Assembly (NCBI RefSeq): GCF_019578655.1 | Contig: NC_063259.1 | Coordinates: 5,754,001-5,818,000, forward strand | Direction: 5' to 3' | Origin: Ricinus communis | Taxonomy: Eukaryota; Streptophyta; Magnoliopsida; Malpighiales; Euphorbiaceae | Length of the DNA stretch: 64,000 nucleotides | Shown here: positions 25,629 to 38,700 of the stretch, in pieces | How positions within the stretch are numbered: the stretch's first letter is position 1 | Layout: each line of letters opens with the position of its first letter | Position numbers and translations under genes: made by a program | The notes under the pieces: generated by a model | Database searches by the model: none | The model's input: the letters and a program-made list of their open reading frames with translations, nothing else | Told to the model about the DNA's origin: nothing

Positions 25629-26330
25629 TCGCTACGGATACTAGGAATCTTCTCCGAAGTAGTTTGAACCAACTCTAGACTTGCTAACTTCCATTCGCAA
25701 ACTTTTTCATAACACACTGGAGATCTGCACTTCCTGTCGTATAGTGCCTTGTAAGGAGCCATCTTGATGCTCGCATTGTAGCTATTATTATAAGAAAACT
25801 TAATCAATAGAAGGTACTAATCTCGTTGACTACCAAAATCTATTGCACACATCTAAAGCTTATCTTCCAAGGTCTGAATTGTCCTCTCCGACTGTCCATC
25901 AGTCTAGGGGTGAAAAGTTATGCTGAAGTCCAATCTAGTACCAAGCTCTTCTTGTAGCTTCCTTCAAAACCTCGAATGAATCGCGGTCCCCTGTTAGACA
26001 CTATAGAGTTAGGAACGCCGTGAAGAGTGACAATTCTCTCTAGCTATAGCCTGGCATACTTAGCCACGGAATAAGTAGTCTTCACAGGGAGATAGTTTGC
26101 TGACTTAGTCAATCGGTCCACAATTACCCAAATAGAGTCGTAACCAGCCGAAGTCTTGGGTAAACCTGACATGAAATCTGTGGTAATCGTTTTCCATTTT
26201 CGCTCCGGTATGGGAAGCGGCTGCAACAACCCTGACGGCTTTTGGTGCTCCAACTTAACATCTTGACATGTCAAACACTTAGAATCAAACTCTACCACAT
26301 CCTTTTGCATCTCATTCTACCAATAAATGC
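25629..26330 (-). pseudogene. integrase zinc-binding and catalytic core, element A
   Basis: The minus strand shows a zinc-finger remnant (CLTCQDVK near 26270) and the first catalytic Asp in the TTDFMSGLP motif. Further on lie the DGQSERTIQ region with the catalytic Glu, and a SYNNSYNASIKMAPYKALY segment. The second catalytic Asp is Asn: the codon complement at 25993-25995 encodes N in the IVSNRGP context. Stops interrupt the frame around 25870-26330, including one shared with element B. Integrase would join element cDNA to the chromosome; this copy lacks a complete D-D-E triad. Confidence 0.85.
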
Positions 26331-26589
26331 CTTTTAAATCATGATACATCTTGGTAGAACCTAGGTGGACGCTGTAAGCGTTGTACTGAGCCTCTTCTAA
26401 AATCTCCTTCCCGAGATTATCCATATCGGGAACATATAGTCTAGTGCCTGTCTTGAGAGTACCGCCATCATATATAACAAAATCATCAGCTTGATCCTGC
26501 TACACTTCTTCGTAAATCTTTTCTAACTGCGGATCCTAACTTTTAGCTAACTTAATTCTGTCAACAAGTACAGGCCTAACCCTGAAATG

Positions 26590-27100
26590 TGTCAACAATG
26601 CTCCGATTCTAATACCTCTATTTGTAACCCTTGGTTGTATAACTCATGAAACTCTTTGGTTAGAGGTCTCTTCTCCGAGCTAATGTGAGCAAGGCAACTT
26701 GCGGACTTCTTGCTTAAGGCGTCTGCCACGAGATTTGCTTTACTTGGATGGTAGAGAATGATACAATCATAATCCTTTAGAAGCTCCAACCATCTTCTCT
26801 ACATTAGATTCAACTCCTTCTAATAAAATATATACTTCAAGCTCTTATGATCCATATATATCTCGCACATCTCCCCACAGAGATAGTGCCTCCAGATCTT
26901 AAGGGCAAAAATTACTGGTGCCATCTTCAAGTCATAAATAAGATAACTCTGTTCATGCCTCTTCAACTGCCTGGATTCATGAGCCACTACCTTACCATGT
27001 TGCATCAAAATACAACCCAAACCCACTCTACAAGTGTGACAATACACCGAGAACCCACCAATCCTAAAAGGTAAGGTCAACAGTGGAGCTGATGTCTAAC
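26590..27100 (-). pseudogene. RNase H domain, element A
   Basis: The minus strand reads [20 protein letters not shown], then [31 protein letters not shown] and [10 protein letters not shown], ending in the YHPSKANLVADALSKKS motif that closes this domain in the family. The first catalytic Asp of the YxDA motif is His (27036-27038). A stop between the two halves at about 26815-26820 is shared with element B. The domain normally degrades the RNA strand after reverse transcription. Confidence 0.85.
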
Positions 27101-27199
27101 AACCTTTCAGCCTCTGAAAGCTCCTTTCACATGCATCAGTCCACTAGAATCTGACATTCTTCTGAGTCAGCCTAGTTAAAGGCGCTGCTATCCTAAAAA

Positions 27200-27900
27200 C
27201 ATGTTGCACAAATCGATGGTAATAGCCTGTCAATCCCAAAAAGCTAATCTCTATCACTATGGTCGGTCTCTGCTAATCAGTCACCGCCTTCACTTTCTTG
27301 AAGTCCATTTGAATACCCTTTCTAGACATAACGTGACCCAGAGAAGCTACACTTTCTAACCAAAACTCGCACTTGGGGAACTTAGCATACAACTGATGCT
27401 CCTTCAATGTCTGAAGTACAATACTCAAATGCCACACATGCTTTTCTTCGCTTCTAGAGTATACTAAGATATCGTTAATAAATACGATTACAAAGCGATC
27501 CAAGAAAGGCTTGAACACCCGATTCATCAGATCCATGAAGGCTGCATGAGCATTGGTGAGTACAAACGATATTACCAAGAACTCATAATGCCTATAACGC
27601 ATCTTGAACACTGTCTTCGGAATGTCCTCCTCGAGAATTTTCAACTAGCGATACCCAGATTGCAAATCAATTTTGGAAAACATATGGCTCCCTAAAGCTG
27701 ATCGAATAGATCATTAATACAAGGAAGTAGATACTTATTGCGAATTGTTGCTTTATTTAGTTGTTGATAGTCAATATAGAGACGCAAGGTACCATCCTTC
27801 TCTTTCAAGAACAATACAAGAGCACCCCATGGAGACATACTGGGTTTGATAAGACCTTTATCCAGAAGATCCTACAATTACTCCTTTAGGTCCTTTAACT
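27200..27900 (-). pseudogene. reverse transcriptase domain, element A
   Basis: The minus strand carries the fingers-palm region beginning downstream of MPPEELKDLKE. It continues through [30 protein letters not shown] and the catalytic motif FINDILVYS, then [16 protein letters not shown]. The catalytic box normally reads F/Y-x-D-D in this family. Here the first Asp is Asn (complement at 27474-27476), which removes a metal ligand. Stops occur in the N-terminal part, for example where a Gln codon precedes LKILEED and at the DQL*GA position. Both the Asn and these stops recur in element B. Confidence 0.9.
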
Positions 27901-28218
27901 CTTCTGGTGGCATAAAAATGGGAGCTATACTTGGTACCACATCGATGCAGAACTCTATCTCCCTATCAGGCAGTAACCCTAGTAACTCTTCTGAAAAAAT
28001 ATCGGGAAACCCACAAACCACAGGAATGTCTTCAACTCTACCTTTTTCTGTCCAGGTATCCCTAGCACCCACGGTAAAGCATCCGTGTACCACAATGGCC
28101 AACACAAGATTCAATGGTGTAGGTATCTACACTCCTTTAAATGAGACTGTGAGTGTCCTGGAATTCAAAAAGTCACTTACTTTTCCCGATAGTCCAACAT
28201 GGCATAATGCATAGCCAA

Positions 28219-28500
28219 TTAGTCCATTCCCAAAATTACATCAAAATCCATGACATCTAATAGAATCAAATTGGCAATCAGATCTTGACCTTTAATTGAC
28301 ACTGGACACGACTGGAACACAACATCTGTCTTTGAGGCGTCACTCAACAACGTAGTAACCGATATAGGAACCTGAAGTCTAACAGGTTGAACACCCAACC
28401 TTAAAGCAAAACTAGGACATACAAAAGAATGGGTAGCTCCAGGGTCTAATAAAACTCTAGCCTCTGAAGAGTAGGTTAGAATAACACCTGACACCACAAC
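28219..28500 (-). pseudogene. aspartic protease domain, element A
   Basis: The minus strand encodes SSEARVLLDPGATHSFVCPSF followed by LRLGVQPVRL and ends in DVILGMD. DPGATHSF is the active-site loop of the gypsy-type retropepsin; the catalytic Asp codon is at 28443-28445 and is intact. The frame of about 92 codons is open here but is disconnected from gag and RT by stops on either side. The enzyme would cleave the polyprotein. Confidence 0.85.
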
Positions 28501-28755
28501 ATTAGAGGCTCGTGCATCCTGATAGGTGAAGTGAACACTTTAGCCTGATCATATCCTGACTCCTGAGAGCCCGAAGCCGGACCTTGAACTCTGCCCCCTG
28601 ATATGCCTCATAAAGGCTTGCCTCCAAAACCACGGCCCTACTGCCCGACAAACTGAGATCCACCTTGAAAAGAATCAAGAGCTGTAGAAAAAGTTGCTCG
28701 GGCTACGCTAGTAGATGAGCCTTGATAGGAAGCTGGCTGACTAAAATAATGAGGA

Positions 28756-29901
28756 CATGCTCAAGCCATATGATCCATCTCGCTACACCTGAAACAGACT
28801 CTGCTAAAAACTAGGCGCGGTCCTTGATGTGACCTACCGTACATCTAACAAGTGCTGGTTCCATAACTAAAACTGTTGTAACCAGAACTCTGCCCACTGC
28901 CACTGAAGCCCTGTCCTGGCCTAAATCCTCAGCTACACTTCTGATTGTGTACCCTTCTTATGAGTATGGTAGCCTCTTTGTCCGGACTACTGGTCGTAAC
29001 CCTCAGAGTACCCTCCACTGCCATAAAATGACACTACTGGTTACACGCTACTCTAACCCTTAGTCTTGGTCTTCTTCTTCTTGCCTTCATTAGCCCACTG
29101 GCCAAACCCCCACATGGTCATCTCTATCTGCCTGGCCATATTAGTGACCTTTAAGAAGCTGCTCCTCCTAGACTGGACTAAGACTAGAAATGTACTTGCT
29201 ATTATTCTCCTCCTCGGTCCTTACAATGTAGGGCGTATACCTGCTCACCTGCATAAATTGCCTACTATACTCTGCCACTGATAGTCTCCCTTAACCAGCC
29301 TCTCGAACCTTTTTCTATACTCCTGCCTTACACTGAAGCGAATGAAGTACTCTTTGAACCTATCCCTGAACTGTCTCCATGTCATACCATCCAAAAAGTG
29401 ACGGATGTAATCCTTGAACCATTGAGACTCTATCCCCTTTAGAGAAAAACCTACCAACTCGATGGTCCTTTTGTTTGAACAGCACAAATCCGGTGCTCGT
29501 TTCTCCACCTCGTCCATAAAGTCCAAAGGGTCCCTTAACACCCCGTCAAACTCCATAGGTCTCAGCTTAGTATATTCAGACGTGGGGAGCTCGTCCAGAT
29601 TCACGATAGCATACCTACTATTGCGGCTCCTTGAACCTTGAGTAGCCTGCTGCTGTTGAAGGAACAACAACTGCTCTAAGGCCCTCTACACCCTAGTCAT
29701 ACTAGACATAAAAGCTCCAATTAGGACTCCACTAGCATCGGGTGCCTCCTGAGCCTCTCCTTTATTTGGCTAGACTGCCGCTCGAGGCCTACCTCGCCTA
29801 TTGGTATTACGGGCTGGTGATGTTGGGGCTGACTGGATAGAAACCTCATCTTAGGCCTCTTGGACCACTGCTGCTGTTGCAGCTGTTCAAGTCCTCGGTA
29901 C
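28756..29901 (-). pseudogene. gag gene, element A
   Basis: The capsid part is the clearest piece: RPMEFDGVLRDPLDFMDEV, KRTIELVGFSLKG, QWFKDYIRHFLDGMTWRQF and YFIRFSVRQEYRKRFERLVKGD, on the minus strand between 29670 and 29280. A CCHC zinc knuckle remnant lies at about 28756-28800 with an in-frame TGA. The start codon position (complement of 29899-29901) reads GTA where element B has ATG, so translation start is lost. A TAG at about codon 44 is shared with element B. Gag would form the virus-like particle around the element RNA. Confidence 0.88.
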
Positions 29902-30011
29902 AACAAAAATTAAAAATAAACAAACAAGATATCAAAACGACAACACAACTCTCGACCCTAACTTCGTAGTAGCTAAGGAAGCTAACCTAGGTCGAAGGAA
30001 ATCTAAACCTA

Positions 30012-30028
30012 GGCTCTGATACCAACTT
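30012..30028 (-). other. primer-binding site for initiator tRNA-Met, element A
   Basis: On the minus strand the sequence after the 5' LTR end (GTCGTGACA) is AAGTTGGTATCAGAGCC. It contains TGGTATCAGAGC, the complement of the 3' end of plant initiator tRNA-Met. It directly follows the LTR, as required for minus-strand priming. Confidence 0.92.
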
Positions 30029-31081
30029 TGTCACGACCCGATCTGTGGGCCTATGACCAGCACTAGGGAATGGGTAAGCTTAAGGCCACCGAAAACTGTA
30101 GCAAGCCTAACTAACCAATAATTTAGATAAAATCATACATGAATATATACTACTTAAATAAACCAACAATTCATTCATATAATCACAACACAATTAAATA
30201 AATCCATCAGCTTGAGTACTTAGTAATTTTTCCATAGCTTTTAACAGACCAAGATAAAATGTAGGGTTTTAGGTCTACTACCACAGGGAGTCTAGAGTTT
30301 CAAATAATTCAAAATGCAAAAGAAAGTAATTAATTACAATAGGCCCGAATGGGGAAGGAAGTTGGGTTGTCAACAAAAAGTTGGCGGAGAACCTAGCTAC
30401 ACTTGAAAAATTAAAAATTAAGACTGTCAGTCTCGAGAGTAAGTTAAAATCATATATCCAAAAATAAAGCAGCCATAATTATAAAATAATTATTTAATAG
30501 TATAGAAGAACACAAAATGATAAATGCATGCCGTATCATGATTTTTGAAAATTGCAATTTTTTGGCAAATACGGGACAAGTACTTCAACAGAACCCTAAA
30601 ACCCTCCTGTTCTAGCAGCTGTTCGACTCTCTTATTCCAATAAGATTGGTAACCAGAGAGCAACGCTCGACCAAGCTCCTTAAGTCCAGTCTAGTCACTT
30701 AATTACTAATACAACCAGTGCCTAGTGAGAAACGCTTGATCAGGGACCTTCCTCCGGCAAATCAAAATTCTATAAGCCTAGAGAGTTGTGCTCGACTAGG
30801 GCACATCACCGAATATTCCTCTATTACCTGACTCAGATTTCCACCAGTGTGCACACGATCCTGATGCAATCCATCAAGTGGGATGTTCTATTGTTGTTTC
30901 ATCGCGAGCCACAATGTACATTAGCCTCAATAATAATATGTAACATGCCACTAAAATTAGTTTGCAAAAGATGCAACGACATAATTAAATAATGCGATAT
31001 TCATACTAATAATAATAATAGTTGAATAATAACAATAATAATGATAATGATACTAGTAAAAATAAGAATCATAACAACAAC

Positions 31082-31131
<50 letters not shown>

Positions 31132-32794
31132 TAATAATATAGATGGTGAAGAAAATAAATTCACTATTATGTATATACTATTAACCATACTATTTACTAA
31201 CTAAATAGTTGCATTTAGATCCAGGTTTGGCATATGCAGTAGAATATATGACTTTAACTCACAGTTCTGCCGAGTTCCATTGTTTGCTCCTACGCCTTGG
31301 GTGGAGCTGGCTAGACTGATGAATTATTTATTCACCAAAATAACTTAATTAATAAAATATTCATAATTTTTCCTAGGCCTAGACTCCTAGATTGGACTAC
31401 CTAAAGAAATTCCAACTGACTCCGACTCAAAAATTCTACCAAAAATTCGGTAGAATCTCTCCTGAAATATGGAAGTTCTCCCCTTGTAAAACGGGTCCAG
31501 AACCTGCTAAAAACACTTCAAATAGTCTATTATTATTTAACAGAAGTCACCAGAACCGCATTATTTTTCTCGACTTCGCAACACCACACAGTTCACAATA
31601 TAATAATTATCAGTCCGGCAATAAATATTATTCCATGATTCAACACGCAAATAATTTAATTACCCACAGCCTCAATTTACAAAACCAAACAATGATTACC
31701 ACTATAATTAATCCACAGTATTTCTATACTGAAGCTACTAATTAATTTAATTAATTATTATAATAAACAATTATTGGACCAAATATCTTCTAAGAATTTA
31801 TAAATAATTTATCGAGCCCAAAATAAAGTATACCGAGGCAAAAATTCTAAACTCTATGCGTTTAGAAAACACTAGGGTCCGGAAGCCAGTACTGCCAACG
31901 GTGTCAGATTTCGAATCTGGAGACGCTTACATAATGCTTGAGCTGCTGGGAGTTTGAAAACACTAAGATCACAACCAATTCTTGTCGGAGGATGCCAAAT
32001 TCCTGCTGGAATGGCACTGCTGCGGTGAGACTACTCCTACTTCCAGCGAAGAAAAACGATGGGAAGCTTGACCTGGAGGTTTTCGATGGTGGGGAGCACG
32101 AATCCATCGTCGAATTTGTAAGGAAGGGGCAGGAGGGAGGAGCAACTCTCTCCCCTAGCTTGACGTCAACAACGAGAAAGGAAGAAGAAGAGGGCGGTGC
32201 CAATGATAAGAGGGGGAAGGAAGAAATCTGCGATGGCTTATAGGAGCTACAAGCAGCGGAAATGGGGGTAGGGAGGAGGAGGAAGGGATGGTGTTATGGG
32301 AGGAAGAAGGAAAAGGGGATAGGGGGTTTTAATGTAATTTTTTTTTAAAGGGAAAGATGGAAAAATGCAAATTAACCCCCCTTAAGTATATTGCTATAGT
32401 AACACCCAAATTATTTTTACATATACTTATTTAGCCACTTAATTCTTATTCTAATAATTTAATACTAGTTAAACTCATAATAGCGATGATATCTATATAA
32501 GATAAATAAATTCTTAATATTTTGGATAAATTAAATACACGTTAAATATAAAATGAGTATTTTAAATAAGCTAATATAAATAACATTGATTTACTCATTT
32601 AAACCACAAAACTGAATATAAAATTTACTAAAAATATAAAATAATTATTAGATAATATTAATTTAAATGGTACTTGTATTATTTGATCATTAAAATATTT
32701 CATTAAAAGCTTAATTTAACACCAAAAATTATTCATTTACCAAAATACCTAGAAACTAAATTAAAATTAAAATTCAAAAATTACAAATATTATA
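30029..32794 (-). mobile_element. 5' LTR of element A
   Basis: The LTR is about 2.77 kb. In + reading it starts TGTCACGACCCG and ends in a decayed form of CGGGTATTACA (here CAAATATTATA), so its 5' terminal dinucleotide has mutated. It contains the CCAGAGAGC...GCTCGACCA words at 30650-30810, an AAT microsatellite, and a purine-rich region at 32100-32300. A frame of 101 codons at 31938-32243 overlaps another open frame on the opposite strand. It recurs in element B at the same length, but the two copies are duplicates, so this says nothing about selection. Confidence 0.88.
31005..31140. repeat. AAT trinucleotide microsatellite
   Basis: Interrupted AAT repeats start near 31005 and form an almost pure run at about 31072-31140 inside the 5' LTR of element A. 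The encoded run of Asn is an artefact of the microsatellite. Confidence 0.97.
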
Positions 32795-35700
32795 GGGTTG
32801 TTTTCTAATACTTACAAATATACCCCTCTTACGGGGTTGCTTTATCATACTTACAAATATACCCCTTATACGAGGTTGTTTTCTCATATTCATAAAGATA
32901 CCCTATTTATAGAATTGTTTTCTCATACTCATAAATATACCCCTGTTATAAGGTTGTTTTCTCATACTCATAAATATACCAATGTTATGGGGCTGTTTTC
33001 TAATATTTATAAATATACCCCATTTTACAGGTTTGTTTTCTCACATTAAAAAATATAGTTTAATTTACGGGATTGTTTTCTCAAACACACAAATATACCC
33101 CTCTTACAGGGTTGTTTTCTCATACTCATAAATATACATTTTTATGAGGTTATTTTCTCATATTAAAAAATATACCCCTTTGACGAGGTTGTTTTCTCAT
33201 ACTCACAAATATACCCCTTCTTATGAGGTTGTTTTCTAATATTTATAAATATCACACTCTTATGAGGTTATTTATTCATATAAAAAAAATATACTTCTTT
33301 TACAAAATTATTTTCTCATACTAAAACATATACCCCTCTTACGGGGTTTCCTTAGGTTACTTTGTCATACTCAGAAATATACCCTTCGTACGGGTTTGTT
33401 TTCTTATATTCATAAATATACTCTTTTTACGGGGTTATTTTCTAATATTTATAATTATACCACTCTTATGGGGTTGCTTTCTCATATTTACATACACACC
33501 CCTCATACGGGTTATTTTCTCATATTCATAAAGATACCCTTTTTACGGGGTTGTTTTCTCATACTTATAAATATATTCCTTTTATAAGGTTGTTTTTTCA
33601 TACTCACAAATATACCCCTCTTACAAGGTTATTTTGTCATATTAAAATATGTACCCCTTTTTTGCAGGGTTATTTTCTCATACTCATAAATATACTTAAT
33701 TTACGAGGTTGTTTTCTCTTACTTACAAATATACCCCTCTTACGGTTTACTAGGTTGCTTTCTCATACTCACAAATATACCCCTCGCACTGGTTTCTTTC
33801 CTCATATTCATAAATGTACTCTTTTTATGGGGTTATTTTTCCATACTCACAAATACACCCCACTTATGGGGTCGTTCTCTAATATTTATAAATATACCCT
33901 CTTACGGGTTTGCTTTCTCATGTTCACAAATATATCCCTCATACGGGGTTGTTTTTATCATATTTATAAAGATATCCTTTTACGGGGTTGTTTTCTCATT
34001 TTCATCAGTATACTGCTCTTACGCAATAGTTTTCTCATACTCATCAATATACCGTTCTTACGGGATAGTTTTCTCATACTCATAAACGTATCTTAATTAC
34101 GAGGTTGTTTTCTCATACTCACAAATATAACCCCTCTTACGAGGTTGTTTTCTAATATTTATAAACATATTCCTTTCACAAGATTATTTTATTATATTAA
34201 AAAATTTAGCCCTTTTACAAGGTTGCTTTTTTATAGTCACAAACATACCCCTGTTACGAGGTTGTTTTCTAATATTTACAAATATACCTCTCCTATGAGG
34301 TTATTTTCTCATATTAAAAAATATACCTATTTTTACGGGGTTGGTTTCTCACACTCACAAATATACCCCTCTTATGGGGTTGTTTTCTCACACTCATAAA
34401 CATACCTTTTTGACGAGGTTGTTTTCTTATAATCACAAATATACCCCTTCTTACGAGGTTGTTTTCTAATATTTACAAATATATCCTCTTACGAGGTTGT
34501 TTTCTTATATTAATAAATATACACCTTTTACGAGCTTATTTTTACATACTTACAAATATACTCCTATTATGGGGTTGTTTTCTAATTTTATAAATATCAC
34601 ACTCTTATGAGGTTATTTATTCATATTAAAAAATATACTTCTTTTACCAAATTATTTTCTCATACTAAAACATATACCCCTCTTACGGGGTTTCCTTAGG
34701 TTACTTTGTCATACTCACAAATATACCCTTCGTACGGGTTTGTTTTCTCATATTCATAAATATACTCTTTTTACGGGGTTGTTTTCTAATATTTATAAGT
34801 ATACCACTCTTATGGGGTTGCTTTCTCATATTTACAAACACACCCCTCATACGGGTTATTTTCTCATATTCATAAAGATACCCTTTTTACGGGGTTGTTT
34901 TCTCATACTTATAAATATATTTTTTTTATAAGGTTGTTTTCTCATACTCACAAATATACCCCTCTTACAGGGTTATTTTGTCATATTAAAATATGTACCC
35001 CTTTTTTGCAGGGTTATTTTCTCATACTCATAAATATACTTAATTTACGAGGTTGTTTTCTCTTACTTACAAATATACCCCTCTTACGGTTTACTAGGTT
35101 GCTTTCTCATACTCACAAATATACCCCTTGTACTGGTTTCTTTCCTCATATTAATAAATGTACTCTTTTTATGGGGTTATTTTTCCATACTCACAAATAC
35201 ACCCCACTTATGGGGTCGTTCTCTAATATTTATAAATATACCCTCTTACGGGGTTGCTTTCTCATGTTCACAAATATATCCCTCATACGGGGTTGTTTTC
35301 TCATATTTATAAAGATATCCTTTTAGGGGGTTGTTTTCTCATTTTCATCAGTATACTGCTCTTACGGAATAGTTTTCTCATACTCATCAATATACCGTTC
35401 TTACGGAATAGTTTTCTCATACTCATAAACGTATCTTAATTACGAGGTTGTTTTCTCATACTCACAAATATAACCCCTCTTACGAGGTTGTTTTCTAATA
35501 TTTATAAACATATTCCTTTCACGAGGTTGTTTTCCCATATTAAAAAATTTAGCCCTTTTACAAGATTGTTTTCTTATAGTCACAAACATACCCCTGTTAC
35601 GAGGTTGTTTTCTAATATTTATAAATATACCTCTCCTATGAGGTTATTTTCTCATATTAAAAAATATACCCATTTTTACAGGGTTGGTTTCTCACACTCA

Positions 35701-38700
35701 CAAATATACCCCTCTTATGGGGTTGTTTTCTGACACTCATAAACATACCTTTTTGACGAGGTTGTTTTCTCATAATCACAAATATACCCTTCTTGTGGGG
35801 TTATTTTCTAATATTTACAAATATACCCCTCTTACAAGGTTGTTTTCTCATATTAAAAAGTATACCTCTTTTAACGGGTTATTTTTTCGTACTCACAAAC
35901 GTACCCCTGTTACGGGGTTTTTTTCTAGTCTTACAAATATACCCCTATTACGAGATTGTTTTCTCACATTAAAAATATATCCCTTTTTACGAAATTGTTT
36001 TCTCATACTAAAAAATATATCCTCTTATGGGGTTATTTTCTCATATTCTTAAATAAACACTTTTACTAGGTTGCTATACTTATAAATATATCCCCGTATG
36101 GGTTTGGTTTCTCATATTCATGAATACTCCCTTTTATAGGGTTGTTTTCTCATACTCATAAATATACCTCCCTTATGGGGTTATTTTCTCAAACTCATAA
36201 ATATACCTTTTTACGGGGTTGTTTTCTCATACTCACAAATAGGCCCCACTTACGGGGTTGTCTCCTCATACTTACAAATAGGCCCTACTTACGGGGTTGT
36301 CTCCTCATACTTACAAATATACCATGTTGTTTCCTCACACTCAGAAATATGCCTTCTTTATAGGGTTGTTCTTTCATACTCACAAATATACCCCACTTAC
36401 GGGGTTGTTCTCTCACACTCAGAAATACACCCCTCTTATAGGGTTGTTTTCTCATACTCATAAATATACCTTATTTACGAGGTTCTTTTCTCATACCAAC
36501 AATATATCCCTCTTACGGGGTTGTTTTCTAATGTTTACAAATATTACCGCTTAAGGGGTTGTTTTCTCATACTCACAAATATAGTCCTCATAGGCGGTTG
36601 TTTTCTTATATTCATAAAGAAGCCCTTTTTACGGTGTTGTTTTTCCTTATTCATAAATATAACCCTCTAATGGGGTTGTTTTCTAATATCTACAGATATA
36701 CTCCTCTTATGAGGTTGTTTTCTCATATTAAAAAATATATCCCTTTTATGGTGTTGTTTTCTCATACTCACAAATATACCCCTCTGATGGGGTCGTTTTC
36801 TAATATTTACAATTATACCCCTCCTACGGGGTTATTTTCTCATATTGAAAAATATACCCTTTTCCGAAATTGTTTTCTCATACTAAAAAATATACCCCTC
36901 TCATAGAGTTGTTTTGTCATATTCATAAATATACTCTTTTTACAAGGTTGTTTGCTCATACTTATAAATATACCCTTCTTATGAGGATGTTTTCTAATAT
37001 TTACAAGTGTACCACACATACGAGGTTGTTTACTTATACTCACAAATATACTCCTCTTATAGGGTTATTTTCTCATACTCATAAGTATAGCTTTTTACGA
37101 TGTTGTTTTCTTATACTCACAAATATACCTCTCTTACGGGGTTATTTTCTAATATTTACTAATATAACACTCCGATGAGGTTTTCTCTCATATTAAAAAA
37201 TATGCTCCTCACATGGGGTTATTTTCTTAGACCCACAAATATACCCCTATTACGGGACTGTTTTCTCATACTCATAACTATACCTTATTTCCAAAGGTTG
37301 TTTTCTCATACTTGCAAATATATCCCCCTTACGAGTTTGTTTTCTAATATTTATGAATACACCCCTCTTGCACAGTTGCTCTTTTATATTAAAGAATATA
37401 CCCCTTTTACGAATTTGTTTTCTCATGCTAACAAATATACCCATGTAACGGGGTTGTTTTCTTATACTCGCAAATATACCCCTCCTACGAGGTTGTTTTC
37501 TCATATTAAAAAATATACCCCTTTTACGGGGTTGTTTTCTCATATTCATAAATATCCCCTCTTACGGAGTTGTTTTCTAATATTTATAAATATATATCTC
37601 TTACGGGGTTATTTTCTAATATTAAAAATTATACCCTTTTTATTGAATTTCTTTTCATATTCATAACTATACCCCTTTTACTAGGTTGCTTTCTAATACT
37701 CACAAATATACAGCTCATACCTGTTTGTATCCTCATATTCATAAATCTCATACTCACAAATACACCACTCTTACGGGTTTGCTTTATAATATTTACAAAT
37801 ATACCCCACTTATAGGGTTGTTTTCTCATACTCACAAATATATCCCTTATACGGGGTTGTTTTCTCATATTTATAAATACGCACTTTCTATGAGATTTTT
37901 TTTTCCTATTCACAAATATACCCCTCATACGTGGCTGTTTTCACATATTCATCAATATGCTCTTTTTATGGGGTTGTTTTCTCATACATACAAAGATACC
38001 CCCTCTTACAGGGTTGTTTTCTAATATTTACAAGTATACCCCTCTTACAAGACTGTTTTCACATATTCAAAAAATACCCCTTTTACGGGGTTGCTTTCTC
38101 ATACTCATAAATATACCCTTGTTAAGGGCTTGTTTTCTAATATTTACAAATATACCCCTTTTACGGGGTTGTTTTCTCATACTAAAAAATATACCCCTTT
38201 TACGGAATTGTTTTCTCATACTGAAAAATATACCCTTCTTTAGGGGTTGTTTTATCATATTCATAAATATACCTCTTTCACTAGGTTGCTTTTTAATACT
38301 CACAAATATGCCGCTTGTATAGGTTTGTTTTCTTATATTCATAAATACACTCTTTTTGCGGGGTTGTTTTCTCATACTCAGAAATATACCACTCTTTTGC
38401 TGGATTTATTTTCTAATATTTATAAATATGCCTCTCTTAAGTGGTTGCTTTCTGATACTCACAAATATACCCCTCTTATGTTGTCTTTTGCTTATATTCA
38501 TAAAGATACCCTTTTAACGGGCTTGTTATCTTATACTCACAAATATACCCCTCTAACGGGGTTATTTTCTAATATTTATAAATATACCCCTCTTACTTGG
38601 TTGCTCTCTCATACTCATAAATAAACCCTCATACGGGGTTGTTTTCTCATATCCATAAAGATACCTATTTTACAGGGTTGTTTTCTCATATTCACAAATA

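Larger units (their letters stand above)
23884..32794 (-). mobile_element. Ty3/gypsy chromovirus (Tekay/Del-like), element A, inactive
   Basis: A full-length but dead LTR retrotransposon on the minus strand. In its own orientation it has a 5' LTR (32794-30029), a tRNA-Met primer site, then gag, protease, reverse transcriptase, RNase H, integrase and a C-terminal chromodomain-like tail. A polypurine tract and a shortened 3' LTR (25086-23884) follow. Domain order and the chromodomain place it among chromoviruses. Numerous in-frame stops and replaced catalytic residues in RT, RNase H and integrase show it cannot encode a working pol. Flanking 5-mers (GTTTG before, GGGTT after) do not form a clean target duplication. 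Confidence 0.92.

Noticed and set aside
31022..31204. Poly-Asn protein
   Set aside because: It is the translation of an AAT microsatellite inside an LTR.
31938..32243. 101-codon frame in the LTR conserved at the same length in 56944-57249
   Set aside because: The two copies are duplicates of one LTR, so conservation is expected. An overlapping frame on the other strand is equally open, and the shifted purine-rich composition explains both.
23879..32799. Target-site duplication around element A (GTTTG versus GGTTG)
   Set aside because: It needs one mismatch and a one-base shift, and such words are abundant in the satellite, so it is not evidence.
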